In this document: one piece after another, positions 1 through 5,352 of the stretch
How the letters are laid out: every line of letters begins with the position of its first letter
Numbering within the stretch: position 1 is the stretch's first letter
Origin: JBEKDJ01 sp050014415
GTDB taxonomy: Bacteria; Desulfobacterota; BSN033; UBA1163
Direction of reading: 5' to 3'
Length of the DNA stretch: 5,898 bases
Assembly (NCBI GenBank): GCA_050014415.1
Contig: JBEKDJ010000311.1
Coordinates: 1-5,898, forward strand
The notes under the pieces: generated by a model
Database searches by the model: none
What the model saw: the letters and a program-made list of their open reading frames with translations, nothing else
Told to the model about the DNA's origin: nothing
Translations under genes and position numbers: made by a program

Positions 1-149
1 ATTATCTTTAGTTATTACGATTTTTCCATGGGTTCTTGTATCACATTCCGGATCGGCTCAACCAATTTCGTGGAAGAGGCAACGGACCACAAGAATATTA
101 GTGCAGCCCCTTTTCAATATCTTATTTGTGTAAACTATCACAACCTTTT
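1..149. other. Left-edge stretch without a supported gene
   Basis: Two plus-strand frames are open from the window edge, one to a TAA at 157-159 and the other to a TAA near 131. Neither reads like a recognisable protein end, and having two open frames in AT-rich sequence argues against real coding. The minus strand has many stops. It could include the last codons of a gene lying to the left, but I cannot choose a frame. No RNA gene is seen. Confidence 0.4.
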
Positions 150-195
150 TGTCAAGTAAAAAATGCAGTAACAAACCTCCATTTTTTTCTTGACA
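150..195. repeat. 16-bp inverted repeat, one mismatch, 14-nt loop
   Basis: The left arm TGTCAAGTAAAAAATG (150-165) and right arm CATTTTTTTCTTGACA (180-195) are reverse complements at 15 of 16 positions. They are separated by a 14-nt loop at 166-179. The outer ends give TTGACA on both strands, so the repeat places outward-facing -35-like boxes on each side. It could be an operator upstream of the exported-protein gene, a cruciform, or a mobile-element scar. The AT-rich stem and lack of a GC core make an ordinary terminator less likely. Confidence 0.7.
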
Positions 196-217
196 TGTCT
201 ATGCTGAATTTGATAGA
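190..217 (+). promoter_or_regulatory. Possible sigma70-type promoter for the exported-protein gene
   Basis: A perfect -35 hexamer TTGACA (190-195) is followed after 16 nt by GATAGA (212-217), a weak -10 with 3 of 6 matches to TATAAT. It lies about 80 nt before the start codon. The -35 box is the end of the right arm of the 150-195 inverted repeat, so a protein bound to the repeat would cover the promoter. The poor -10 keeps confidence low. Confidence 0.35.
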
Positions 218-285
218 AGTTAAGCTGAAAGAAGCTGGTTTGGTCTGAGTATTTAAGATCCTTGCGGTCTTTATTGCAGGTAACA

Positions 286-293
286 AAGGGGGG
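286..293 (+). promoter_or_regulatory. Ribosome binding site that decides the start at 300
   Basis: A purine run (AAGGGGGG) ends directly against the ATG at 294, leaving no spacer there. It stands 6 nt before the in-frame ATG at 300, a normal distance. The ATG at 300 is therefore the preferred start, two codons inside the longest frame. Confidence 0.6.
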
Positions 294-299
294 ATGATT

Positions 300-869
300 A
301 TGGGGGAAGAAAAGGTCCAGTTCGATTGTCAGGAAGAGAGCCAAACGGTGAACGAAGGTCGACGAAGGTTATTAGGAATATTGGCTGCTAGTGGTGGCGC
401 CGTCGCAGCTTCAATGGTGCTTCCCGAGAAATGGGTCAAGCCAGTTGTTGATTGGGGGGTGTTGCCAGTTCACGCCCAGGTCTCGCCCACAATCGTCCTG
501 AGCAGCCTACAAGTCACCCTAGTTCTAGGCAGTGGCAGCAGTGAAAGGGTTTCGCAAGGCCCCCAGCCATCAGCTGTGGTCATTGGCCCTAGCTTTGGCG
601 CGGTCTTCCATTACGATGATGGTGGAGGTCAGGTGAATGGCTCCACAAATCTGTTTGCTTCCGTTTCTCCCTGTGGAGAGTTGAGTTTCAGTGGCCAACC
701 GATCAGTTCTATTCCCGGCGCTGCTATTTTGAACGGTACTGGTTACTCAGGATATATAGGCTTTCCATTCGTTACCAATTGTATTACGAATGCCTCCTTG
801 TGTGTCAAACTTGGCATCGGCACACGCCTCAGCAACCAACTGTGTGGAAATCTCCCAAACATCATCTGA
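300..869 (+). CDS. Exported protein of unknown function, Tat-like signal with LP-KW-KPVV...HAQ segment
   Basis: Encodes 189 residues from the ATG at 300. The N-terminus has three arginines (21-23) in GRRRLLGIL, then an Ala/Gly-rich hydrophobic stretch (24-40), then LPEKWVKPVVDWGVLPVHAQ (41-60). It resembles a twin-arginine signal, with likely signal-peptidase cleavage after VHA (residue 59). From memory, short proteins in several proteobacteria carry similar segments with LPAHAQ ends. About 20 conserved-looking residues between hydrophobic core and cleavage site is longer than a usual signal c-region. The mature part (60-189) is rich in Gly, Ser and Val, probably beta-structured, with four cysteines (125, 161, 168, 182) that could pair outside the cytoplasm. 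I recognise no domain in it. The gene has its own ribosome site and downstream terminators, so it is probably monocistronic. Coding and export are fairly sure; function is unknown. Confidence 0.8.
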   Translation: MGEEKVQFDCQEESQTVNEGRRRLLGILAASGGAVAASMVLPEKWVKPVVDWGVLPVHAQVSPTIVLSSLQVTLVLGSGSSERVSQGPQPSAVVIGPSFGAVFHYDDGGGQVNGSTNLFASVSPCGELSFSGQPISSIPGAAILNGTGYSGYIGFPFVTNCITNASLCVKLGIGTRLSNQLCGNLPNII

Positions 870-898
870 TGCTGAGCAAAAGTAGAAGCAGCATTTTT
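869..898 (+). terminator. Possible weak terminator hairpin overlapping the stop codon
   Basis: ATGCTG (869-874) and CAGCAT (889-894) form a perfect 6-bp stem with a 14-nt loop, followed by a T run (894-898). The loop is long and the stem short, so it may only assist the stronger terminator 25 nt downstream. Confidence 0.35.
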
Positions 899-922
899 AC
901 AACGTCTTAAGCCTGTCACTTG

Positions 923-951
923 AGTCCCTCATTCGAGGGACTTTTGTTTTT
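923..951 (+). terminator. Rho-independent terminator of the exported-protein gene
   Basis: AGTCCCTC (923-930) and GAGGGACT (935-942) form a perfect 8-bp stem closed by a 4-nt ATTC loop. A T-rich tract (942-951) broken by one G follows. The position, 54 nt after the stop codon, suits termination of the exported-protein transcript and separates it from the glycosyltransferase. Confidence 0.85.
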
Positions 952-978
952 GAGAGAACGACACACTCTAGGTACATC
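950..978 (+). promoter_or_regulatory. Weak candidate promoter for the glycosyltransferase
   Basis: TTGAGA (950-955, 5 of 6 to TTGACA) is followed after exactly 17 nt by TACATC (973-978, 3 of 6 to TATAAT). It lies between the terminator and the ATG at 1021 and would leave a leader of about 35 nt. The -35 overlaps the end of the terminator T tract. Only the spacing is good. Confidence 0.25.
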
Positions 979-1020
979 AGGCGTTTCCGTCTGACTTCAC
1001 AGCTTTCTTAACTTCAGCAT

Positions 1021-2370
1021 ATGGCGAATATCCTCATCTATACCTCAGGTACTCTAGGTGATCACCTACCTTTCATGGCTCTGGCCCGGGCGCTGGTGGC
1101 GAGGGGGCATCAAGTCCGGATGGCCATCAACAAGGCCATGCATGGCTACGCTAACAGACTCGGACTGGAGGCTATTGCCCTGACAGACATTGACCGCGGT
1201 CCAGAAGAAGCGCGGCAAAATGCATGGGCTTGGGATCACTGGAACAACCCGGATTTAGCGCATCACCCCAAGGCAAAACCGTTTGACTTAGGGAGTTATA
1301 TCCTTCAAGCCCGGGAATTGATCGATCTTAGCCGAGATGCCGATTTACTCATCTCCACTTCTATCCGGACACTCGGTTATGTGGTCCATTCTAGCACTGG
1401 TTTGCCTTGGCTTACCGTTTCTATGAATCCCTATACGTTCTGGCAGCCAGTCTTGGCTGTGGAACGAAAAGCCTGGGAGCAGAGTCGTTTTGAGGAGTAT
1501 CGTAATCACAAGGGCTTGATCGCCTACACCTTTGCTGAGCTTGATATTGACAGACCTCCTCCCTCATGGTCCATGGGTTGGCTATTTGCCAGACACGTCA
1601 TTCTTGCCAGCAGCCCGCACTTCAGCCTGCCCGATCTAAACCAGCTTCAACCCCGATCGAGCGTCGATATGACGGGCTTCTGGTTCTATGAAGATCCTGA
1701 CTGGCAGAATTGGCAGCCAGACGAAACCCTGCTTCGCTTCATGGAACAAAGGCCGATCGTGTTGTCTTTTAGCAGTCAGCCTTTGGAAGACCCTGCCCCG
1801 ATTCTCAAGCTGCATGTGGAAGCAACTGCCCAACTCAGGAGACCACTGTTAGTGCTGAAGGGCTGGGCGGGTTTCACAGAAAAAGACCTGCTGCCAACTG
1901 CCAATCGCGAGAAGATTCTGTTCGCTGATTTCATCCCCCATGATTGGGCCTTTGCGAGAGCCGAATGTGCCATCTTGCACGGAGGAATCGGCTCCATTGC
2001 CAGGGCCTTACGGCAGGGATGTCCCCTTTTGATCGAACCTTACGGCAACGACCAAATCCACAACGCCTCCTGTGTCGTGACCCTGGGCGTGGGTGCTGCA
2101 ATGCATCCCTTCAAGATGACGCCCGACGGCCTGACGAAGGTATTGAGCGAAAAGGTTTTAATCCCTATGTGTCGCCAGCGTGCTCAAGCTCTGGGAGCCA
2201 AAATTCTATCTGAAAGAGGACTGGAGGCGGCATGTCATCTTGTGGAGAATTACCTGTCTTGGCCTCGGTTCATTGACGAGCAGCAAACATGTCAGGTTCC
2301 ATCCCTTTACAACCGTTCTTTGCCGCAGGACAGCGAGGTCCCTCGGCAAGACCAAGACCCGTCTGTCTGA
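1021..2370 (+). CDS. Glycosyltransferase, GT-B fold, GT1/UGT-like
   Basis: A 449-residue enzyme expected to transfer a sugar from a nucleotide donor to a lipid, sterol-like, natural-product or surface acceptor in the cytoplasm or at the inner membrane. The N-terminal Rossmann half opens with MANILIYTSGTLGDHLPF and a helix ending ARGHQV (residues 1-32), typical of GT1 acceptor domains. The C-terminal half carries the donor-site signature at about 301-361: FADFIPHDW, then HGGIGSIARAL (H320), then IEPYGNDQIHNA with the D344-Q345 pair. An in-frame TAA lies 12 nt before ATG 1021, so no longer start exists. No Shine-Dalgarno is visible. Residues from about 412 to 449 are polar, low in structure and beyond the usual family end, perhaps a frameshifted or replaced tail. 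Family is firm; donor and acceptor cannot be read. Confidence 0.9.
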   Translation: MANILIYTSGTLGDHLPFMALARALVARGHQVRMAINKAMHGYANRLGLEAIALTDIDRGPEEARQNAWAWDHWNNPDLAHHPKAKPFDLGSYILQARELIDLSRDADLLISTSIRTLGYVVHSSTGLPWLTVSMNPYTFWQPVLAVERKAWEQSRFEEYRNHKGLIAYTFAELDIDRPPPSWSMGWLFARHVILASSPHFSLPDLNQLQPRSSVDMTGFWFYEDPDWQNWQPDETLLRFMEQRPIVLSFSSQPLEDPAPILKLHVEATAQLRRPLLVLKGWAGFTEKDLLPTANREKILFADFIPHDWAFARAECAILHGGIGSIARALRQGCPLLIEPYGNDQIHNASCVVTLGVGAAMHPFKMTPDGLTKVLSEKVLIPMCRQRAQALGAKILSERGLEAACHLVENYLSWPRFIDEQQTCQVPSLYNRSLPQDSEVPRQDQDPSV

Positions 2371-2596
2371 ACGACGTGTGGCTTTGCACGATTTTCCTCA
2401 ACATTGTGTCTATGTGTTTCACGGAGAGAATACGTTTTCAGCCGAGTACCTGGAGGCCGACTGGCTGGCAGCCACCGGGTCGTGCGCAGAGGACATGCAG
2501 GAAATCATGGTCTGAGAGCTCCAGAGCCGTTCGTGAATCGATCTTTCCCCATGAATCGGTCAAGATCCGACTTCCGCAGACCTCCTTTTCTGGCGG
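2371..2596. other. Convergent spacer with coding-like debris
   Basis: This gap lies between the converging glycosyltransferase and HprK-like genes. No clear terminator is seen in either direction. Plus-strand codons from 2378 (GTG) to a TGA at 2513-2515 read as a fairly protein-like stretch of about 45 residues, containing YVFHGENTF and EYLEADW, but without a ribosome site. On the minus strand a near-perfect AAGGAGGT (complement of 2580-2587) follows the kinase stop with no start codon at a usable distance. Together these suggest remnants of lost genes. Confidence 0.4.
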
Positions 2597-3457
2597 CTAA
2601 CGTTCCGATGACTCCACTATCGTTTCGATACGATGGCCGATCTGATCAAAATGGGAGTAGAGCATCCGATAGGCAGGCACTTTTCTTGCCAGGCGTGTGA
2701 TTTCAGGGAATCCATGGTCCGGAAGATTTCTGGCGTTGACAAGACACTTCATTAACTCCAGACCCGCTTGAGCCCTAGAGAGGGGCTGAAGAATGAAATC
2801 AGAGTTTGGGCGATACTGGGGAAAGAAGAGTAGGTCCAGGGGAGCCTCTTTATCGGGAGGGTTACAGTTGAGCAAAACAGGAGAAATCAGATCGTTTACG
2901 ATGGTGCTGAGGATCTTACTGGCATTCCCCTCGAAGTCAAAATCATTTTTTAGAACGGCTCTTGAGGGAGCTTTCAAGTTCAGGGGGCGTGTGAATGCCT
3001 GGAAGGTATCCGCTCCGTCCCTCAAGAAGGCCATCTCATCGGTAAGGTAGTTAAAACCTCTCCTAGCAAGCCAGAAGGTTAATGTTGTTTTCCCCGCAGC
3101 GATTCCACCTGGGAGGAGCAGCCCCTTTTCCCCCCGGAAAAGTGCACCGGAATGAAAGAGCAACCCGCTACGGCTGCGGTCCGCCAAGTCATGGCCGGTT
3201 GAGCCGAGAAGGACATCTGCCAATTCGGCATCCGAATTACCCTCGTAGATCAAGATGCCTTCCCGGTGCAAATGGAGCTGGTTGGACTCATGAAAGGGTA
3301 GAATTTGGTACTTGACGCGGAGGGGGTCCTCGGTATCCGCGGTGATGGGGAGGGACCCATATAGAAAGTCAACAATTCCAGCCGCCCTCTCACCGCTATA
3401 TTCTACAGATACGGAGCTCCCTGCGAAGCTAACAATCCTCCTGATCACGGCATTCAT
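2597..3457 (-). CDS. HprK-related (HPr serine kinase-like) P-loop kinase
   Basis: Encodes 286 residues. The HPr-kinase-type core begins at about residue 100: LLFHSGALF (H102 at the position of the family His), then LLLPGGIAAGKTTL, a Walker A loop (G117-T124, K123). YLTDEMAFL (137-145) follows, with D140-E141 as the likely metal or catalytic acids, then RPLNLK (157-162) and the strand LDLLFFPQY (207-215). The N-terminal 100 residues do not look like the usual HprK N-domain, so this is a paralogue rather than the carbon-catabolite regulator. Relatives work beside PqqD-like proteins, including lasso-peptide kinases that phosphorylate a precursor, and the exosortase-associated HprK-related kinase A group. 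The ATG at 3457 overlaps the PqqD stop by 4 nt (ATGA), indicating translational coupling. The substrate is unknown; a phosphorylated peptide is an inference. Confidence 0.85.
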   Translation of the reverse strand: MNAVIRRIVSFAGSSVSVEYSGERAAGIVDFLYGSLPITADTEDPLRVKYQILPFHESNQLHLHREGILIYEGNSDAELADVLLGSTGHDLADRSRSGLLFHSGALFRGEKGLLLPGGIAAGKTTLTFWLARRGFNYLTDEMAFLRDGADTFQAFTRPLNLKAPSRAVLKNDFDFEGNASKILSTIVNDLISPVLLNCNPPDKEAPLDLLFFPQYRPNSDFILQPLSRAQAGLELMKCLVNARNLPDHGFPEITRLARKVPAYRMLYSHFDQIGHRIETIVESSER

Positions 3458-3717
3458 ACGAGCTCAATCGCCCCTTCATCTAGAAACCTGCTCAAAGTCT
3501 CATCTACGTCAGAGGCGATCGTTCCAGCCACTTCGGGATAACACTCTCTGAGGAAGGTTGTGATCTCCTCTTTTGTGTAAGTTCCATCGCAGAGCTCCCA
3601 TATGAGGGATGCTGTCTGGTTGCAATAGAGAATCTTCGTTTCACCGGGCTGATAGAGAAGGAGCTCTCCATCAATCATCTCCAGACGGTAATTCTCCTTT
3701 CGGCGCGGCTTATTCAA
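3454..3717 (-). CDS. PqqD-like peptide chaperone (RiPP recognition element fold)
   Basis: Encodes 87 residues, a full-length stand-alone PqqD domain. Family features are seen in order: IDGELLLYQP (15-24), the LYCNQTASLIWELCDGTYT block (30-48) with N33, A36, W40, D44 and G45, the EEITTFL helix (50-56), and the DVDETLSRFLDEGAIEL end (70-86). PqqD proteins form a winged-helix fold that binds the leader of a ribosomal peptide and presents it to a modifying enzyme. No PQQ or radical-SAM gene is here. The neighbour is an HprK-like kinase with which it overlaps by ATGA, so it probably presents a peptide to that kinase. The start is TTG at 3717, chosen because a perfect AGGAGGTC lies 7 nt before it. 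The first in-frame ATG would remove 13 residues. Confidence 0.88.
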   Translation of the reverse strand: MNKPRRKENYRLEMIDGELLLYQPGETKILYCNQTASLIWELCDGTYTKEEITTFLRECYPEVAGTIASDVDETLSRFLDEGAIELV

Positions 3718-3724
3718 AACAGTT

Positions 3725-3732
3725 GACCTCCT
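3725..3732 (-). promoter_or_regulatory. Ribosome binding site for the TTG-started pqqD-like gene
   Basis: On the minus strand AGGAGGTC stands 7 nt before TTG (3717-3715). It is the strongest Shine-Dalgarno attached to a gene in the window and is what fixes the unusual start. A strong site with a TTG codon often balances out to moderate expression. Confidence 0.75.
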
Positions 3733-3840
3733 GTCGATTCATTCGGCCGTAACACCTTAGCTCTTTGAAATGGAATAGTACTCGTCCACCAACTCCCTCC
3801 AAGAACGGGGCTTCCAAAGTCTTAGAATGCGGATTCTCAT

Positions 3841-3851
3841 ATTGTATAGCA
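3841..3851 (-). promoter_or_regulatory. Possible extended -10 promoter before the pqqD-like gene
   Basis: The minus strand reads TGCTATACAAT here. This is a TG-N-TATA extended -10, or alternatively TACAAT with 5 of 6 matches. No good -35 is found; only T-rich sequence lies upstream. It could give the PqqD-kinase pair its own start point with a leader of about 115 nt. Confidence 0.3.
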
Positions 3852-4010
3852 TTGAAACGCAGAAAATAAACAAAACGCTGCACTACTTCTTGAGCCGTCT
3901 GGGTAATCCAGCAGAAAGGTTTCCGCTCCAAAACTTTTCCAATCCTGCCCTTGGCGGGAACCGGTGGACCACGGGGCGATCTCGTAAAGAGCCGAAGTGT
4001 TACATTCGAC

Positions 4011-5162
4011 CTATCCTCTGCCGATGAGATTTCGATGTTTCACATTCCCCAGGATGTGCAGGGGATGGTGCAATAGCCTGTACCAGAACAAGGGCTGGAT
4101 CGTATCGAGACCGTAGTACAATCGTAACCACCACTCTGATGGAAAGAAAGTGTCCTTCAGGAAACGTCCGAAATCCTTGATCCCGTGCTTTGGCAACGCA
4201 GAAGTTGGCCATCCACGGTAACTTTCCCCAACCCCCTCGGGTTTGCGTTCGATTTTGATCGGGGCTTGAGTGATTAAGTCTTCAGAGAGTGGGGTGAGAA
4301 AGTGCAGCAAGGAGAGGGTCGAGACCACAAAAGGGGATTGTACCTCAAGCTTCTCCCAATCAATTACTCTGGCAAAATGCTCGGAAAAACTGATGATATC
4401 AGCTACCCAGATGAGGCGAAGCGTTCCCAATAGGGAAGGGCTGTGATAGATATTACAGAAATGGAGGCATAGATGTCTGAGCATATCTTCGTAGCCGAGA
4501 GTACGGGCTGTGATTCCATCAGGTCCTAAACGAAAAGGGAGTGGAAGCGAGCTCAAGTCGCCCATCTCCATCGAATGGGATTCGTATGCCCTGAAGAGAT
4601 TGTGGTGGATTTCCACTTTAACTACAACCCCGTCGATAGACACGCTAGCTGCAGGGAGGTGGCCGTGCAAAAGCTCTTCGCGAGGCGACGAACTGCTAAA
4701 TGGCAAGATGAAGCCTTTTTTAACCAGAAGATCATGCGCCTGTCGAACATAGGTCTTCGCTACAAAGAGGTCCAGGTCACCCATTGGACGGAGTCCTGGT
4801 TCTGGGTACACCAGGTGAGACAAGGCCCCTCCTTTCAGAACTAGCACAGGCACACCGGCAGCGTCAAAAGTGGTCAATAACTCCTTCAGCACGCGCGTCT
4901 TCAATTGGTTCGCATCGCGATGGTGGAGATAAAGGCCCTGTAACGCCCTTCGGACAGGAGGAGGAGGTTGGATGCCTGCTTCTCGAAGATGAGTATAGAG
5001 AAGCGGGGCAATCCCTTGAGCTTCGGCTTGATCCGCAACCCCATCCCATTCAGGAAGCTGAGATTCCAAGTGCACTGTTTCCTTGGAGAGTCTTTGGAGA
5101 TGGCTCGCATCGCACCCGGCACGAGCCGAAAGGCTTAGGAAACGATAAACAAGGTAATCCAT
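4011..5162 (-). CDS. Nucleotidyltransferase family protein (Pol beta fold, NTP_transf_5-like)
   Basis: Encodes 383 residues, full length for the family. The core is VPVLVLKGGAL (104-114), then PGLRPMGDLDLFV (122-134), whose D129 and D131 are the metal-binding DxD pair. VEIHHNL (183-189) follows, with E184 as the probable third acid. The later LRHLCLHF helix (228-235) is also typical. Members keep the catalytic acids of nucleotidyltransferases but their substrates are poorly known. They recur near PqqD and HprK-like genes in exopolysaccharide, exosortase and lasso-peptide loci, which suggests adenylylation or similar tagging of a peptide or protein. ATG 5162 is the only plausible start, since an in-frame TGA lies about 40 nt upstream without another ATG or GTG. 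Its Shine-Dalgarno is weak (GGATAAG). A strong promoter lies 160 nt upstream, and no terminator is seen before pqqD. Confidence 0.87.
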   Translation of the reverse strand: MDYLVYRFLSLSARAGCDASHLQRLSKETVHLESQLPEWDGVADQAEAQGIAPLLYTHLREAGIQPPPPVRRALQGLYLHHRDANQLKTRVLKELLTTFDAAGVPVLVLKGGALSHLVYPEPGLRPMGDLDLFVAKTYVRQAHDLLVKKGFILPFSSSSPREELLHGHLPAASVSIDGVVVKVEIHHNLFRAYESHSMEMGDLSSLPLPFRLGPDGITARTLGYEDMLRHLCLHFCNIYHSPSLLGTLRLIWVADIISFSEHFARVIDWEKLEVQSPFVVSTLSLLHFLTPLSEDLITQAPIKIERKPEGVGESYRGWPTSALPKHGIKDFGRFLKDTFFPSEWWLRLYYGLDTIQPLFWYRLLHHPLHILGNVKHRNLIGRG

Positions 5163-5163
5163 C

Positions 5164-5253
5164 TTATCCGTTAACAGCCTGCAAGTAATTTTCCAACTGA
5201 TGCCTCATGGCCGGGGAGCCCTCGAGGCATAGAAATGCATCCTCGCGCCCCTT
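5164..5253 (-). pseudogene. Possible gene-end remnant or short upstream ORF
   Basis: Directly after a TAA (5254-5256) the minus strand reads 29 codons to a TAA at 5164-5166, one base before the nucleotidyltransferase ATG. The segment includes DAFLCLEGSP and MRHQLENYLQAVNG and looks like a genuine protein C-terminus. The only standard start is ATG 5208 (14 residues), with GAGGG about 10 nt upstream. The TAA-G-ATG junction is typical of coupled genes. It may be the end of a deleted upstream gene, a leader peptide, or chance. Confidence 0.25.
5200..5230 (-). repeat. Hairpin with 7-bp perfect stem in the nucleotidyltransferase leader
   Basis: ATGCCTC and GAGGCAT form a perfect 7-bp stem around 17 nt, and an inner GGC/GCC pairing can stack inside. 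It lies 38 nt before the ATG at 5162 and has no T run, so it is not an intrinsic terminator in this position. It may shape ribosome access. Confidence 0.5.
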
Positions 5254-5322
5254 TTACAGAAGGAGGGGTGGAAGGATTTGGAAAGTTATTTCCTGAATTA
5301 GTTTCAGCACTTTGATGGCGTA

Positions 5323-5352
5323 ACTATACTGAAAAATGGGCTTGGGTGTCAA
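5323..5352 (-). promoter_or_regulatory. Strong sigma70-type promoter for the nucleotidyltransferase operon
   Basis: The minus strand carries TTGACA (complement of 5347-5352, 6 of 6) and TATAGT (complement of 5323-5328, 5 of 6) separated by 18 nt. It points at the nucleotidyltransferase and is the best promoter match in the window. With no terminator seen downstream until after the kinase, it could drive all three minus-strand cassette genes. Confidence 0.65.

Larger units (their letters stand above)
3718..4010. other. Spacer between nucleotidyltransferase and pqqD-like genes
   Basis: This 293-bp gap separates two same-strand genes of the proposed cassette, with no terminator found. On the minus strand two frames remain open over part of it. 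One gives a TTG-started frame of 73 codons ending at 3710 that overlaps the pqqD start. The other gives a 31-codon ATG frame (3757-3852). Neither has a ribosome site. In RiPP-like operons a precursor gene could sit here, but none shows the expected leader and core pattern. Confidence 0.45.
5163..5322 (-). promoter_or_regulatory. Long 5' leader of the nucleotidyltransferase transcript
   Basis: From a start expected near 5316, the leader runs about 150 nt. It holds CCCC and GGGG runs that can pair (complement of about 5247-5268), then the 5200-5230 hairpin, then three overlapping mini-ORFs. These begin at 5240 (11 codons, AAGGGG 7 nt upstream), 5230 (19 codons, ends 5171) and 5208 (14 codons, ends 5164). 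It does not match a riboswitch I know. Attenuation or translational coupling is possible. Confidence 0.4.

Noticed and set aside
138..344. 68-codon minus-strand frame opposite the start of the exported protein
   Set aside because: It lies antisense to the inverted repeat and signal-peptide region and has AT-rich, random-looking composition.
2436..2599. Read-through of the kinase TAG into about 53 further in-frame codons on the minus strand
   Set aside because: The kinase has a normal family length without it, the extension resembles no known tail, and nothing nearby suggests stop-codon recoding.
2289..2700. Two plus-strand frames running from the convergent spacer into the kinase gene
   Set aside because: They are Arg/Ser/Pro-rich shadow translations antisense to the kinase C-terminus, with no start signals.
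3710..3931. 73-codon minus-strand frame starting with TTG and overlapping the pqqD-like start
   Set aside because: It has no ribosome site and no recognisable domain. Its end merely overlaps the real pqqD ribosome site and start.
2597..5162. A complete lasso-peptide cluster
   Set aside because: The PqqD-like and kinase genes fit, but no asparagine-synthase-like cyclase, transglutaminase-like protease or precursor with a plausible core is present in the window.
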